The position numbers and the translations under genes were made by a program. From Candidatus Hydrogenedentota bacterium (GTDB lineage: Bacteria; Hydrogenedentota; Hydrogenedentia; Hydrogenedentales; CAILVY01), in contig JAKQOG010000008.1 of NCBI GenBank assembly GCA_029565395.1, positions 1-39,182 on the forward strand: DNA of 39,182 nucleotides, in the 5' to 3' direction. Within the stretch, counting starts at the first letter, position 1, and each line of letters opens with the position of its first letter. Below the pieces are notes generated by a model. It did no database searches, was not told the origin of the DNA, and saw nothing but the letters and a program-made list of their open reading frames with translations. Positions 1 through 9,284 of this stretch are shown piece after piece.

Positions 1-1155
1 TGCAGGGGCGGAAGAAAACAAAAAATAGGGGATAGTTTCTCCATCTGTCTGCGTCCAGACTTGAGAATAATCCCATTCTGCTTCGGTAAAAGTGGTAGAT
101 TGCAGCATTTGATCTGTAGTAATCCCAATACCTCCATCCGATAGGGCTTGCTCCGATGTTTGGGTATCCCAGAATGAGGCATATACTTGGTCATTCTCTG
201 CATAAGCAACTAGTCCTCCAAGATGTATGCTTCCTAAAACAGCACCCCTCGCGTAGCATTGTGTCACGGAACCGGAAGCATAGTTTGTTCCAACCAACCC
301 TCCTAAAGTATCCCCCCCATATGTCCTCCCCGTGGCAAAGCATTGCATTACCGTACCTGTGTTCTGAGCTATCAATCCCCCAACGTAACAAGCCGAGATG
401 TTTCCCGTTACCGCACCCGTTGCATAACATTGCTGAACATTGCCGCCGTTCCATCCCATCAATCCGCCGAGGTCGGAATGCCCGGAAACTGCACTTGTGG
501 CATAGCATTGTTCTACATTGCCACTGTTCATACCTATTAACCCACCGGCACGAAAACTACCGAAAACTGTGCACGATGTAAAACAGCGTTCAATACTGCC
601 ATTGTTTTCACCCACCAACCCGCCTACATCAGAAGAGCCTACTATTGATCCGTTGACTAGTCCAAGGTTTTCTACACGGCCTTCCGAAGATACATAACTA
701 AACAGACCGACGTCTATTTTGCCCCTCAAATCAATCATTAGGTTGTAGATAATGTGAGCCTGACCGTTGAAAGTACCGGTAAAGGGAAGCGTATCTTTAC
801 CTATCGGATTAAATCCCGCCCCGCCATTCCATCCTGCAGTCTCAGCGGCATCGACGTCCTGGGTGAGGATATAGCCGCCATCGAGGGGATAGGCGGGATC
901 GTTACCTATTTTTTGGAGGTCTTCGATGGAAGTGATGGAGATGGGTGCGGCGAGGGCGGCGCCGGAAAACAACAGGAAAAGACAGGGAAGAAGAAAGGAA
1001 CGGATTGCCGACTTCGGCGTTAGGATTGCGGAGCGGGAAAACAGGATTTGGGGTTTAGGGTGTAAGACTTGAATGAATGAGATGGGTATCGAAGAGGATA
1101 ACCGCAAAGGATGAAAAGAAAAATCTGTTAAATGACCCCAACGCACGGTAAACAT
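1..1155 (-). CDS. GLUG-repeat secreted protein, C-terminus cut by window edge
   Basis: The minus frame is open from an ATG at 1155 to base 1 (385 residues) without a stop, so the C-terminus lies outside. Six GLUG-type repeats (pattern GGLVGxNxGxVxQCYATGxVxG) run from about residue 170 to 320. They are followed by the usual post-GLUG block with 'SFWDTQTSEQ', 'GGIGITTDQM' and 'TIPYFLF'. GLUG repeats form beta-helices in secreted adhesins and IgA-peptidase-like proteins; no catalytic domain is visible here. A hydrophobic segment (FLLPCLFLLFSGAALA, about residues 54-69) looks like a signal peptide, but it is preceded by an unusually long N-region of about 50 residues. ATG 1155 was chosen because AGGAGA lies 6 nt upstream and no ATG, GTG or TTG with a Shine-Dalgarno sequence lies closer to the hydrophobic core. 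Function beyond surface or secreted adhesin-like is unknown. Confidence 0.8.
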   Translation of the reverse strand, partial: MFTVRWGHLTDFSFHPLRLSSSIPISFIQVLHPKPQILFSRSAILTPKSAIRSFLLPCLFLLFSGAALAAPISITSIEDLQKIGNDPAYPLDGGYILTQDVDAAETAGWNGGAGFNPIGKDTLPFTGTFNGQAHIIYNLMIDLRGKIDVGLFSYVSSEGRVENLGLVNGSIVGSSDVGGLVGENNGSIERCFTSCTVFGSFRAGGLIGMNSGNVEQCYATSAVSGHSDLGGLMGWNGGNVQQCYATGAVTGNISACYVGGLIAQNTGTVMQCFATGRTYGGDTLGGLVGTNYASGSVTQCYARGAVLGSIHLGGLVAYAENDQVYASFWDTQTSEQALSDGGIGITTDQMLQSTTFTEAEWDYSQVWTQTDGETIPYFLFSSAPA

Positions 1156-1455
1156 ACCCCGTCTCCTAACTAGTTGTGCCTTACATTCAGTATGTCATAT
1201 TAAAGCGGAAAACGCAATGGTTTTTGGAGGGAGGGCGCCCAATGCTGAACACGGAACAGGAGGTGCCGTGTTTTGAAGACGAAAAGGGCAAAAAGGCAAA
1301 AACATGAATCGTAGATTCCCACTGAAACCATGAAAATGGGTGGAGGGTACGGGGAATTTTCAGAGCAGGGGAAAATGAACAAGATGGACGAAATGAACAG
1401 GATGGACGGATAGGGACGGACGGCGCTATCACGAACTGCCGCCGACGGACGTGGA
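1156..1455. other. Intergenic region with tandem 18-bp repeat and weak hairpin
   Basis: I find no convincing gene in these 300 bases. They contain a tandem pair of 18-bp units at 1373-1390 and 1391-1408 (AAATGAACAAGATGGACG and a copy with one change), followed by a GGACGGA-rich tail. A 7-bp stem (AACACGG 1248-1254, CCGTGTT 1266-1272) could end transcription of the upstream minus-strand glycosidase gene, but it lacks a strong T tract. Short ORFs here have no family features. Confidence 0.5.
1373..1408. repeat. Tandem 18-bp direct repeat, two units
   Basis: Two head-to-tail copies of AAATGAACAAGATGGACG differ at one position (A to G at base 10 of the unit). It sits between the stop of the GH36-type gene and the start of the GLUG gene. 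Confidence 0.75.
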
Positions 1456-4400
1456 CTATTCGATCTCGATGCCCTGCAAGATGGCGTCATTGTTGCCGGT
1501 GGCTTGGATCTGGAGGGTGATCATGCCGTTGCTGCCGGGGGTGACGTCTTCCGCGCGGATATCGGCGGCCATGTTGAGCTGTCCGGCGGCGGTGGCCGGA
1601 TCCCAGTTCTCCCGAATGCGGCGTCCATTGATAGTGATATTCATGGGACGCTGCCCCAGCTCTTTCAGCCAAAGCTCCGCGAATTTGAGATGAACCCCAT
1701 AGATGCCGGGCCGCACGGGGATTTGGTACAAGAGCGATGGTCCGTTGCGCGCGGTGTGATACAAGGCCTGATCGTACAGGGTAGGCGAGGCGTGGCTCAC
1801 GGGAACTTCCGCGCGGAGGATCGTGCCGCCGTCAAAAAAGGCGTCCGTGCTCCAGACATGGCCGTTCCAATCGATGAATTCGGTTTCGGAACCCGCATCA
1901 ATCCGCACGAGGGACTTCGCCTCAGGAAGCACTTCGATGGCCTGCACCATGGCCTGATAGGTTTTTTGTTTCGGCTCGAAGCCGCCCGTGAAACGGAGTT
2001 TCAGCTTGCCCTCGGCATTCGGCACAATATGCCGGAATACATGGTCATAGGCCTGTTGCGGACCGCGCGCGGCATGGCAGACATCGAAGTTTTGGAGCAT
2101 CAGCCGATCATTGATTTCCACATTCATGGGACCTTCAAACGCCTGTTTATAGGCGGTCTCCGCCCATTTCAGCCGGACGCTATACAAGCCGGGCGTCACG
2201 GGGATTTCGTAGGTGAAATCATTGCCCAAACGGGAAAATTGGTACAGCGCCTGATCGTCCGTAGTGGGTTGTGCATTGTTTATGAAAACGGATGTGCTAT
2301 ACGGGACGCCCCCATTAAAATATTGATCACGCTCCCATGTATTGCCGGTGTGATCGGTGTAAGGCGCTTCCGCGCCGCACTGAATGCGCACCACACTGCC
2401 CTCCTCATTGGATTGCGGCAATTTATATTCTATTCTCGGCATCCAAGCGAGGAGGTCGTTCTCTGGTGATGTCCCCCGGTCGAGTACAAAACGAAGAATA
2501 TTGCCCGCAGTGACATCGATTGAAAGATCATGCATAACGCCCAACAGATTATTAGGCGGCACTTCCGCCCAATCCGTCTCCGGCCAGATCTTTTGGGTTC
2601 CCGTAAGAATGTGAACGCGCAGAGGTTCGCCCATGGCTTGGTGATAGCATTCCTTCATGGCGCGGCCCAGAATCCGCACAACGCCATCGGCGGGCGCGGT
2701 CCATGCGCGCACGCACATGGTTTCCGTGGAAGTTTGTTGCCAGCCCCGGCCCACGCGCGCGCCACCGGGACCTTCCCAATACCCTTCCACGCCACCGGGT
2801 TGGTTCGGGGTTCCGCCGAAATCGCCCGCGGGATTCTTTGCGGGGGGAACCCAGGTCATGCCGGAGAAGGTTTGGCCGTCTGTGGTGGATTCTGCCTGCC
2901 ATCCGTCGCGTCCGGCCTCCGAAAAGTGGCCACCCAATGCCGCATAAGCGTTTTGGGTTTCAGGGAGAGGCTGCACCGGAGTCCAATCACTGACATTGCC
3001 ATCGCCGTCCACACTGCGCACCGCATAACGGCTTTTGGCGTTCCAACCGGCGCTATGATCAAAATAATACGCGCCTACGCTTGCCTTGCCGATGATCTGG
3101 TCGTCACGTTGCACCTCGTAATAGCTGATCCATTGATTATCAAAGGCCGAGGCCCAATATACGGCGATACCGCTATGTCCCAAATTCGTTTCAAACCGAA
3201 TATGTGCATTTCCAGGCGCTTTTGGCGGCTCCGTATCGTTTCCGGAGCCGGGCCGGTTTGGGAGCCCAAGAAAAATCAACTCCGCCGAACTGTGATTGCT
3301 GAGGGCAATGCCATTTTCCATCAGATCGGCTCCGCTGCGCTCGGACGATTCTTTTTGCGAGAAAAGAGCAACGTTATAGCGGCGTTCCGGCAACAGGCCC
3401 TGTGGATATAGCACCGTGCCCTCCGGGGCGGGATGTTTCCCGATGATACACGACTTGTCATGTTGGTAATTTATCCGCTGGTCATAAAAATAGTCCGTAT
3501 CGCCTTTCACGACAGGATGCATCATGTAGGACCAGCGCCCTGCCACGCCTTCCCGCCGCAGATAGCGGTAGATTTCCATTAGGCGGCGAAACGATTCCTG
3601 ATCCGCTTCCGCTGCGTGGGCATACCATCCCGGCGCCATGGTCAGCATGGCGGGTGTCGTGGCGGGATTATACGCGCTGCCCGGTTGGAGAATGGCGTCC
3701 AGAATATCCAGCCATTTATCCGGAACCTCCAGGTAGGAGAAGTAATGATTAGTCTCCGGGCCGCGCCCTAAATCCGAGAGATAATTCACATCGGCGAATC
3801 GTTGTATCTCGAATTGATGCGCGTAGCGGCTACCGCCGTCGCAGGTATGAAAAGAACATCGCGGATTGGCCGTAAGGAAGTGTTCCAGTTGTACACGGAT
3901 GGCGGCATCGTCCTTGTGGGTGAATTTGCCAAAGCCGTCGGTGCGCCATTGAAAATTGCCCCAGGAACCCACCTTAGTGTCCATCACGCCTTCGGGTGTT
4001 CGGCCCGCCATCCACACCAGCCAGTTCATGCCCATTTTATCAAGATATCGCAATGTTTCGCCATAATCCGGGCCTTCATTCGACGGTGAAAACACAACCG
4101 AATAGGAGTCGGGAATCGGCCAGCCCGGATACTTCGACCACCCGGCGTCGTCCCAGAGGGTTTCCATGCCCATGGTGCGCATCAGGTCAGCGCCCATATC
4201 GAGATTGGCCAGACGCGCGGCGAATTGTTCCTGAAGATTCCGGGAACAGAAAAACCAGGGTGTCACCCATTTGGTCCGGGCAAAGAAATCCTCGTTGGTG
4301 TAATCCCAGAGGTATTCATACTGCCAGTCGTAGAGACGGCGGCCCATGTCGTCCAGATTCTTCTGAAACACGCCGAAAGTAGCCATTGGCAGCAACAGCG

Positions 4401-5736
4401 TTTCTCCTGCCGCCAGCGTATATCCCGCAAAGGAAGGGATCGTTGCGGAGACCATCGCGCTGTCTTCTCCACAATCTACGCTCATGGTCCACGTACCTAG
4501 ATAATCCAATGCGGCGAACAGACCATCCGCAGGTTCATTCGTTCGTTGCAGCGCCAGCCATGGCACATAGTTGTCGCTCTTTTCTCCCAGCAATGCGCGA
4601 TGATAGCCTTCCTTCAATTCCGCATGGTCCAATACGCCCTGGTTCGGCCGGCTGGTTCCTCCATACATCCAGTAGTGCGTTAATGAAGCAAGATTTTCTT
4701 CTTTCATGCATAGCGCGAACGGTGCGGCAGTTTCTAACGTGATTGGCGCTTCCCCGGTATTCTTCATTTTTACCAACTGCCGCAGCACGGAAGTTCCCGG
4801 ATATGCTTGGAGATAATAGGAGACCTGCAAGGCTTCCCGGGTCAACACAAGATCGAGTTGAACAACAGAACGTCCGCCTACGGTCACGTAATTCGCCGCG
4901 CAAGAACGCACTATCCACGGTTTGCTTTCACTAACGGAGGGGGAGGCTTCTTGGATTCGATATATATTGAGAGTTGCCGGTGTGTTGCCCTTTGTACACT
5001 TGGCCGTGCCGCGAAGGGTTACTGCACCATCCTTGGGCGCTTTCCATACCCGGAGAAGCTCATACGCGTTCATCAATTTAAACTGAACCCCGTCTACTCT
5101 GGAACATTCCCCCGGCGCGCGATATCCGGCGGGCACGCGCCGTTTGGGTTTGTCCGGCTCCGCAGGCGAAAGAATCTCATCCAGTAAATCCATATAGCCC
5201 GTTCCCATGGCGTGTGAGTAGAAATACCAGACCGGGCCTTGCGTTAATTCCGGGTCATCCGTGGATGAAAAGACGGAACCGTCTTCATACTCGACCGTGT
5301 TTATCCAATGCACCTCTGCGACGCCGGTGTCGGCAAAGGTGACCGCGCCAAATCCGATTAAGTCACCTTGTTTGACGGGAATAGGCAGTGCATCCGCCGT
5401 GAGATTGGCTGACCCCTCCGGGGCAAGGGATTTTGACCATACGGAACCAAAGGAATAGGTTCCGGCATTGGGCAGGGGCTCCAGGGCAAAAGGCGCGCCG
5501 TGTATCACATACTCATGGGCGGGTTGCATACATAAATTCTTAAAATGAGTCCATTGCAACTGACCGTTTTCAATCCCAAATTGCATCTGCACGGCGTCCG
5601 TTCCAATGCTCCAGTGTTGTTCATCCTCTTCTATCCGGGCATACGCATCGTCCACCCGGGCATTTGTTGTTGCACCACTCGTCATGGCCAGGGTGCTCAT
5701 CATCAGCGGGAGAGCAATGCTCATGAGTTTTTTCAT
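1456..5736 (-). CDS. Secreted GH36-type (alpha-galactosidase-like) glycosidase with two malectin-like domains
   Basis: About 1426 residues. The N-terminus MKKLMSIALPLMMSTLAMTS is a signal peptide, which is why I start at 5736 although the frame stays open to 5955; that extension has no export signal and no ribosome site. The Shine-Dalgarno context at 5736 is itself weak. A beta-rich domain is followed by a TIM barrel with 'TLWDDAGW' near residue 527 and 'FHTCDGGSRY' near residue 632. These match the GH36/melibiase blocks around the aspartate-rich barrel strand and the 'CxxGGxRxD' block. After a fibronectin-III-like stretch (about 840-930) come two malectin-like carbohydrate-binding domains (about 1115-1270 and 1277-1426), each with paired 'DQALY' and 'GxYxVxLKxAE' segments. 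Likely role: cleaving alpha-galactosides or related glycans outside the cytoplasm. The substrate cannot be read from sequence. It is divergent from the isomerase-like gene at 5973. Confidence 0.8.
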   Translation of the reverse strand: MKKLMSIALPLMMSTLAMTSGATTNARVDDAYARIEEDEQHWSIGTDAVQMQFGIENGQLQWTHFKNLCMQPAHEYVIHGAPFALEPLPNAGTYSFGSVWSKSLAPEGSANLTADALPIPVKQGDLIGFGAVTFADTGVAEVHWINTVEYEDGSVFSSTDDPELTQGPVWYFYSHAMGTGYMDLLDEILSPAEPDKPKRRVPAGYRAPGECSRVDGVQFKLMNAYELLRVWKAPKDGAVTLRGTAKCTKGNTPATLNIYRIQEASPSVSESKPWIVRSCAANYVTVGGRSVVQLDLVLTREALQVSYYLQAYPGTSVLRQLVKMKNTGEAPITLETAAPFALCMKEENLASLTHYWMYGGTSRPNQGVLDHAELKEGYHRALLGEKSDNYVPWLALQRTNEPADGLFAALDYLGTWTMSVDCGEDSAMVSATIPSFAGYTLAAGETLLLPMATFGVFQKNLDDMGRRLYDWQYEYLWDYTNEDFFARTKWVTPWFFCSRNLQEQFAARLANLDMGADLMRTMGMETLWDDAGWSKYPGWPIPDSYSVVFSPSNEGPDYGETLRYLDKMGMNWLVWMAGRTPEGVMDTKVGSWGNFQWRTDGFGKFTHKDDAAIRVQLEHFLTANPRCSFHTCDGGSRYAHQFEIQRFADVNYLSDLGRGPETNHYFSYLEVPDKWLDILDAILQPGSAYNPATTPAMLTMAPGWYAHAAEADQESFRRLMEIYRYLRREGVAGRWSYMMHPVVKGDTDYFYDQRINYQHDKSCIIGKHPAPEGTVLYPQGLLPERRYNVALFSQKESSERSGADLMENGIALSNHSSAELIFLGLPNRPGSGNDTEPPKAPGNAHIRFETNLGHSGIAVYWASAFDNQWISYYEVQRDDQIIGKASVGAYYFDHSAGWNAKSRYAVRSVDGDGNVSDWTPVQPLPETQNAYAALGGHFSEAGRDGWQAESTTDGQTFSGMTWVPPAKNPAGDFGGTPNQPGGVEGYWEGPGGARVGRGWQQTSTETMCVRAWTAPADGVVRILGRAMKECYHQAMGEPLRVHILTGTQKIWPETDWAEVPPNNLLGVMHDLSIDVTAGNILRFVLDRGTSPENDLLAWMPRIEYKLPQSNEEGSVVRIQCGAEAPYTDHTGNTWERDQYFNGGVPYSTSVFINNAQPTTDDQALYQFSRLGNDFTYEIPVTPGLYSVRLKWAETAYKQAFEGPMNVEINDRLMLQNFDVCHAARGPQQAYDHVFRHIVPNAEGKLKLRFTGGFEPKQKTYQAMVQAIEVLPEAKSLVRIDAGSETEFIDWNGHVWSTDAFFDGGTILRAEVPVSHASPTLYDQALYHTARNGPSLLYQIPVRPGIYGVHLKFAELWLKELGQRPMNITINGRRIRENWDPATAAGQLNMAADIRAEDVTPGSNGMITLQIQATGNNDAILQGIEIE

Positions 5737-5972
5737 CGTACCGGTTTCCATTTCTTGTTTAATGTGCACCAGGGATACGGGAAACGCCGTGAAGTCAGCG
5801 GTTTCTTCTTCCATCACGGTTGTACGCCATACTAATGGCCGATCCTCCGGCGGATCAATATTGAAAAACGCACGTGTGCCAGCGCAAGCGGTATTTGCTG
5901 CATATTTCCTATCGCATCCGTTTGGGGAGATGGTGTAAAATGATTGAAACGACATGGATTGGAGGATAAACG

Positions 5973-6818
5973 ATGTTTTTTTCGGGTATCAGCGATGAGG
6001 CCGGACAGGCGATCGAGACGCAAATAAAAGCCCATAAGGAATTAGGATGGACACATCTGGAGCTTCGCCTGGTGAATGGCACGAACCTGACGCAGGTTCC
6101 CGAAGACGTCTTCGATGAGGTGTACCGAAAGGTCACCGAGGCAGGGATGAACGTGTCGTGTTTCGGAAGCGCGATCGCGAACTGGGCGCGGCCCATCACC
6201 TGCGACCCGAACATTGATTTGGATGATCTGAGGGGCGCGATCCCGCGCATGAAAAAGTTCGGCACGCCGTTTATCCGGGTCATGAGTTATCCGAATGATC
6301 CCAAGAGCCCCATCCCTGAGCCCGAATGGCGCAAAGAGGCCATCCGCCGCATGAAGGAAATGGCGCGGATTGCCGAGGACGCCGGCATTATCCTTGCTCA
6401 CGAGAATTGCAGCGGCTGGGGCGGCCTTTCGTCGGAAAACAGCAATATCTTGCTGGGGGAAGTCAACAGCCCCGCGCTGAAAGTCGTCTTTGACACCGGT
6501 AATCCCGTCACGTATCGTCAGGATGCCTGGGAGTATTATCAGGCCGTCTTCGACAGCATTGTGTATGTTCACATCAAGGACGCGAAAATTATCGATGGCA
6601 AGGAAGTGTATACGTATTGCGGCGAGGGCGATGGATACGTGAAAGAAATTGTCGCGGACTTACTGAAGAAAGGGTATGACGGCGGATTCTCGATAGAACC
6701 GCACTTGGCTGCGATCATTCACACCGGGCAGAAAGCCGACAACGAGGAAAACCTTTACCAGAGCTATGTGGAATACGGACGGCGTCTCAAGCGGATCGTG
6801 GAAGCGCTCAACGCCTAG
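5973..6818 (+). CDS. Sugar phosphate isomerase/epimerase-like TIM-barrel protein
   Basis: 281 residues, typical for the xylose-isomerase-like/AP endonuclease 2 superfamily. Metal-site blocks are in order: 'LAHENCSGWG' (Glu), 'VVFDTGNPVTY' (Asp), 'YVHIKDAK' (His, Lys, Asp) and 'FSIEPH' (Glu) near the C-terminus, preceded by 'CGEGDGYV'. There is no signal peptide, so it is cytoplasmic. The ATG at 5973 has GGAGG 7 nt upstream. Such proteins interconvert sugars, sugar acids or inositol derivatives; the exact substrate is unknown. It is divergent from the secreted GH36-type enzyme and may act on its products (inference). The 49-residue membrane peptide follows 65 bp downstream. Confidence 0.85.
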   Translation: MFFSGISDEAGQAIETQIKAHKELGWTHLELRLVNGTNLTQVPEDVFDEVYRKVTEAGMNVSCFGSAIANWARPITCDPNIDLDDLRGAIPRMKKFGTPFIRVMSYPNDPKSPIPEPEWRKEAIRRMKEMARIAEDAGIILAHENCSGWGGLSSENSNILLGEVNSPALKVVFDTGNPVTYRQDAWEYYQAVFDSIVYVHIKDAKIIDGKEVYTYCGEGDGYVKEIVADLLKKGYDGGFSIEPHLAAIIHTGQKADNEENLYQSYVEYGRRLKRIVEALNA

Positions 6819-6883
6819 TCTGTCATCCATTGAAAGATAATGGTAGTTTACCGGACTTTAAACTAGTCGGAGGGAGATACGCC

Positions 6884-7033
6884 ATGAGTTGGAATAAAAC
6901 ACGTGAAGTAACCGCCGCTATCGTCGCGGTTATCCTTATCATTTTATTTGCCGCTGTGGGCGCCGCGCTCATGGGGTGGGACATTCCCGGGCTTAGTTTC
7001 ATCGGCAAAGCCATGGGCATTTCCGGAAAATAG
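6884..7033 (+). CDS. 49-residue single-pass membrane peptide
   Basis: The ORF begins MSWNKTREVTAAIV, has one hydrophobic helix at about residues 9-31 and ends in a short GK-rich tail. The ATG at 6884 was preferred over an upstream in-frame ATG at 6830 because GGAGGGAG sits about 9 nt before it. It follows the isomerase-like gene by 65 bp on the same strand, so co-transcription is likely. I do not recognise a family. A small membrane regulator or subunit is possible but not shown. Confidence 0.6.
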   Translation: MSWNKTREVTAAIVAVILIILFAAVGAALMGWDIPGLSFIGKAMGISGK

Positions 7034-7121
7034 GCCGGATCCTATTAGCGTTTGCTCTACCTCTCTGGAGACGTAGTCTATCTTAATTCACACCTCAAAA
7101 TACCATTATTGACGAAAAGCA

Positions 7122-7151
7122 TTGACATTTCGACTTCAATTTGTATATATT
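7122..7151 (+). promoter_or_regulatory. Candidate sigma-70 promoter for the winged-helix gene pair
   Basis: A perfect TTGACA (7122-7127) is followed 16 bp later by TATATA (7144-7149), or 18 bp later by TATATT (7146-7151), inside a strongly AT-rich gap upstream of the regulator gene at 7225. Position and spacing fit a housekeeping promoter. Confidence 0.55.
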
Positions 7152-7224
7152 AATGACATATTTAAAAGGTGTTTAATTTTATTTTTTGTAAATATTGACT
7201 ATATAAAAGAGAATAATATATTCC

Positions 7225-7842
7225 ATGCAGGCAGTGGCGACTATAGATTATAGTCAAAAGATGCGCATGAAAGCGCTGTTCGCCTTGCTTACCTCTTCAG
7301 CACGGGTAACCGTCCTCCGTGTCTTCCTGCTCGACCCGCTCCGGAGCTATTACCAACGCCAAATAGAGATGGCGACGGGTCTGCCGATTCGCGCGATACA
7401 GCGGGAACTGGAGCGGTTGAGTTCCGTGGGATTGATCTACCGGCGTGCAGAAGGCAACCGCACGTATTACCAGGTAGACATGAATTTTCCGCTTTTCCCG
7501 GAACTGCGCGGGATGATTTTAAAGGCCTCGGACGATGTGGATGCGTTACGCGGCACACTGGCGCTGGAAGATGCCGTGCAGTTGCTGTTTTTGGCGGATA
7601 CGCGGGATCGTGTGCTGGCGGTGATCCGTTCGGGCCGGCGAGTGACGTTGCCCTCGAAAGGTCCGTTGGCCTTAGAAGTGATGTCAAACGAGGAGTTCCT
7701 TCGAGCGTTGGGAGAACGCAAGGAACAACTCGATCCGTTTTTAGTGCGTGGGTTGGATCTCTTGGGCCGCCGCGAGGACGTTCTTTGGCGTCATATTGAA
7801 GCGGCGGGCTATAACGTTCAGAAGGGAGAAGGTGTTCCATGA
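7225..7842 (+). CDS. Winged-helix transcriptional regulator (ArsR-like HTH)
   Basis: 205 residues. Residues about 15-90 form a winged-helix domain: 'ARVTVLRVFLLDP', then a recognition-helix region 'LPIRAIQRELERLSSVGL', then the wing 'YRRAEGNRTYYQVD' followed by 'FPLFPELRGMI'. This layout is known from ArsR-type HTH proteins that carry a nucleotidyltransferase-like tail. The C-terminal half here ('EEFLRALGERKEQLDPFL') resembles the end of that tail, but I see no catalytic GS..D.D motif. The start at 7225 lacks a good Shine-Dalgarno sequence; in-frame ATGs at 7261 and 7267 are alternatives. The stop overlaps the next start as ATGA (7839-7842), so the two proteins are translationally coupled and probably work together. 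Confidence 0.75.
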   Translation: MQAVATIDYSQKMRMKALFALLTSSARVTVLRVFLLDPLRSYYQRQIEMATGLPIRAIQRELERLSSVGLIYRRAEGNRTYYQVDMNFPLFPELRGMILKASDDVDALRGTLALEDAVQLLFLADTRDRVLAVIRSGRRVTLPSKGPLALEVMSNEEFLRALGERKEQLDPFLVRGLDLLGRREDVLWRHIEAAGYNVQKGEGVP

Positions 7843-9284
7843 GAGATGCATCCGTGGAAATTTCTCGATTATGTGAATCCTGGTGGGGACGGTTGGCCGA
7901 TTCAACAAAACTGGAGCAACACCGGTATGCGGAAGAATTGCTGCGTCTGATGGGTTGGGATCAGCCCATCCCGTTTTCGGCCAAGGGCGCCGCGGCGGCG
8001 ATGTCGGCCGCTCCGTATCTGCTGCGCGCGGGCGGACAGACCGCCGTGGTGACGTTCTTTGTCATGCCGGGAACGCTGGAGCCGCCGGCGGCAGTCGTGG
8101 AACGGGGTCTGGATTTTTGCGGGGCGACCCGTGCACTTGTCCACGAAGCGCGGACGGTCAATGTGAATTATGTGTTGATCAGCGATTTATACCGTTCGTA
8201 TTTATACGACGCACGGACAGACGAATTGTTGCTCTTCGCGGATGATCCCAAAACATTCAACCGCGAGTTTCTCCCCGTGCTGAAAAAGGCGAATGTGGAG
8301 CGTGGCTCCCTGGAGGAGATCCGGCGGCAGCCCCGCAGCATGGTGGCCCGGCAATTGCGCGAATGGTGCCAGCACTGGATTGACCACCTTGCCGTGCGCG
8401 GACGTATCCCGGAGGAAAAGGCCAGCCTTGCACTGGACCGCCTCATAGTGATCCGCTTTCTTTTCGATCATGACATCCTGCGGCGCACGAAATGGCGGCT
8501 GCAACAGCGATTTATGGAACTGGTGGACAAGGCGGCAGGCCCTTCCCCGGAAGGATGCGGGCGCGCTTTGGTGAATCTGTTCCACGACATGTGGTTCGAC
8601 TGGCAAATTGATCTGTTTGAAGCCGCACCGGAACTGGATCAGGCCTTATTCAACGATACGATCACTGCGCCTTTGCTCCGCGAGTGCGCCCTGCTATCCG
8701 ATGGAAAGTTTACCATCGCCACCATTCTGGAGAGTTTTAATTATGGCGACCCCGCGGAGAAAATGCGGGTTCGCATGGTGCCCGACGAAAACGAGGATCG
8801 TGAAGCCTATCTGCGCAAACAAACCTTGGATACCGTGGATAGCGCCCGCATCGAACTGGATCTGATGGAGGAAGGGTACCGTTCCATTTTCTACTGGCTG
8901 GACAAAGTAGTGGAATTGTATGAACGCCTTGACGTGGATTTTGATTCCAAGACCTATGTCCGGCAACCCGATGACCTCGATTTGTTCTCCTGGTCAGAAT
9001 TAAATGCCAACCGCCCCGATGCGTGCGCGGATAAAATCGCCTATGCCTGCGAACGCGGTTTTGGCGTATACTACAACGACCCGCATCAGTACCGTGTCGC
9101 CCGGCTCCTGCTTACCCTCCACCTGATCAGTAAGTATGCGCAGACCCGCCAGGCGGTGGATACCTTGCCGCATTTGAAAACGGTATTGTTAAAGCGGCCC
9201 ACGGTGTTGTCGACGGAGCGGGTCATGATTCCGAGGCGGCCCGAGGAAGCTATGGAAGAAATGGATATCTACCGGGAAATTTAA
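7839..9284 (+). CDS. Stand-alone protein like the N-terminal half of type IIG restriction enzymes, nuclease site degenerate
   Basis: 481 residues, cytoplasmic. The order resembles the N-terminal region of Eco57I-like/type IIG enzymes. An alpha/beta domain comes first (about 20-145), with 'APYLLRAGGQTAVVTFF' near residue 59 and 'NYVLISDLYRSYLYD' near residue 110, the latter like the 'vLLTNGxxWxlYD' strand. It is followed by 'DPKTFNREFLPVL' and the helical 'LDRLIVIRFLFDHDIL' near residue 199, which in that family links nuclease to methyltransferase. Where an active enzyme would show D...ExK, this protein reads AVVTFFVMPG, so nuclease residues appear lost. No methyltransferase motif (NPPY) follows; the C-terminal 250 residues are helical and unfamiliar. 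It is coupled to the winged-helix gene by ATGA. Its stop overlaps the convergent glycosyltransferase stop by 3 bases. Function unknown; a sensor or regulatory role with the HTH partner is a guess. Confidence 0.6.
   Translation: MRDASVEISRLCESWWGRLADSTKLEQHRYAEELLRLMGWDQPIPFSAKGAAAAMSAAPYLLRAGGQTAVVTFFVMPGTLEPPAAVVERGLDFCGATRALVHEARTVNVNYVLISDLYRSYLYDARTDELLLFADDPKTFNREFLPVLKKANVERGSLEEIRRQPRSMVARQLREWCQHWIDHLAVRGRIPEEKASLALDRLIVIRFLFDHDILRRTKWRLQQRFMELVDKAAGPSPEGCGRALVNLFHDMWFDWQIDLFEAAPELDQALFNDTITAPLLRECALLSDGKFTIATILESFNYGDPAEKMRVRMVPDENEDREAYLRKQTLDTVDSARIELDLMEEGYRSIFYWLDKVVELYERLDVDFDSKTYVRQPDDLDLFSWSELNANRPDACADKIAYACERGFGVYYNDPHQYRVARLLLTLHLISKYAQTRQAVDTLPHLKTVLLKRPTVLSTERVMIPRRPEEAMEEMDIYREI

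Noticed and set aside
1504..2469. 321-codon plus-strand ORF
   Set aside because: It lies antisense to the malectin-like domains of the GH36-type gene and has no family features or ribosome site.
5737..5955. N-terminal extension of the GH36-type gene to 5955
   Set aside because: No ribosome site or export signal; the signal peptide begins at 5736, and the stretch is the divergent intergenic region.
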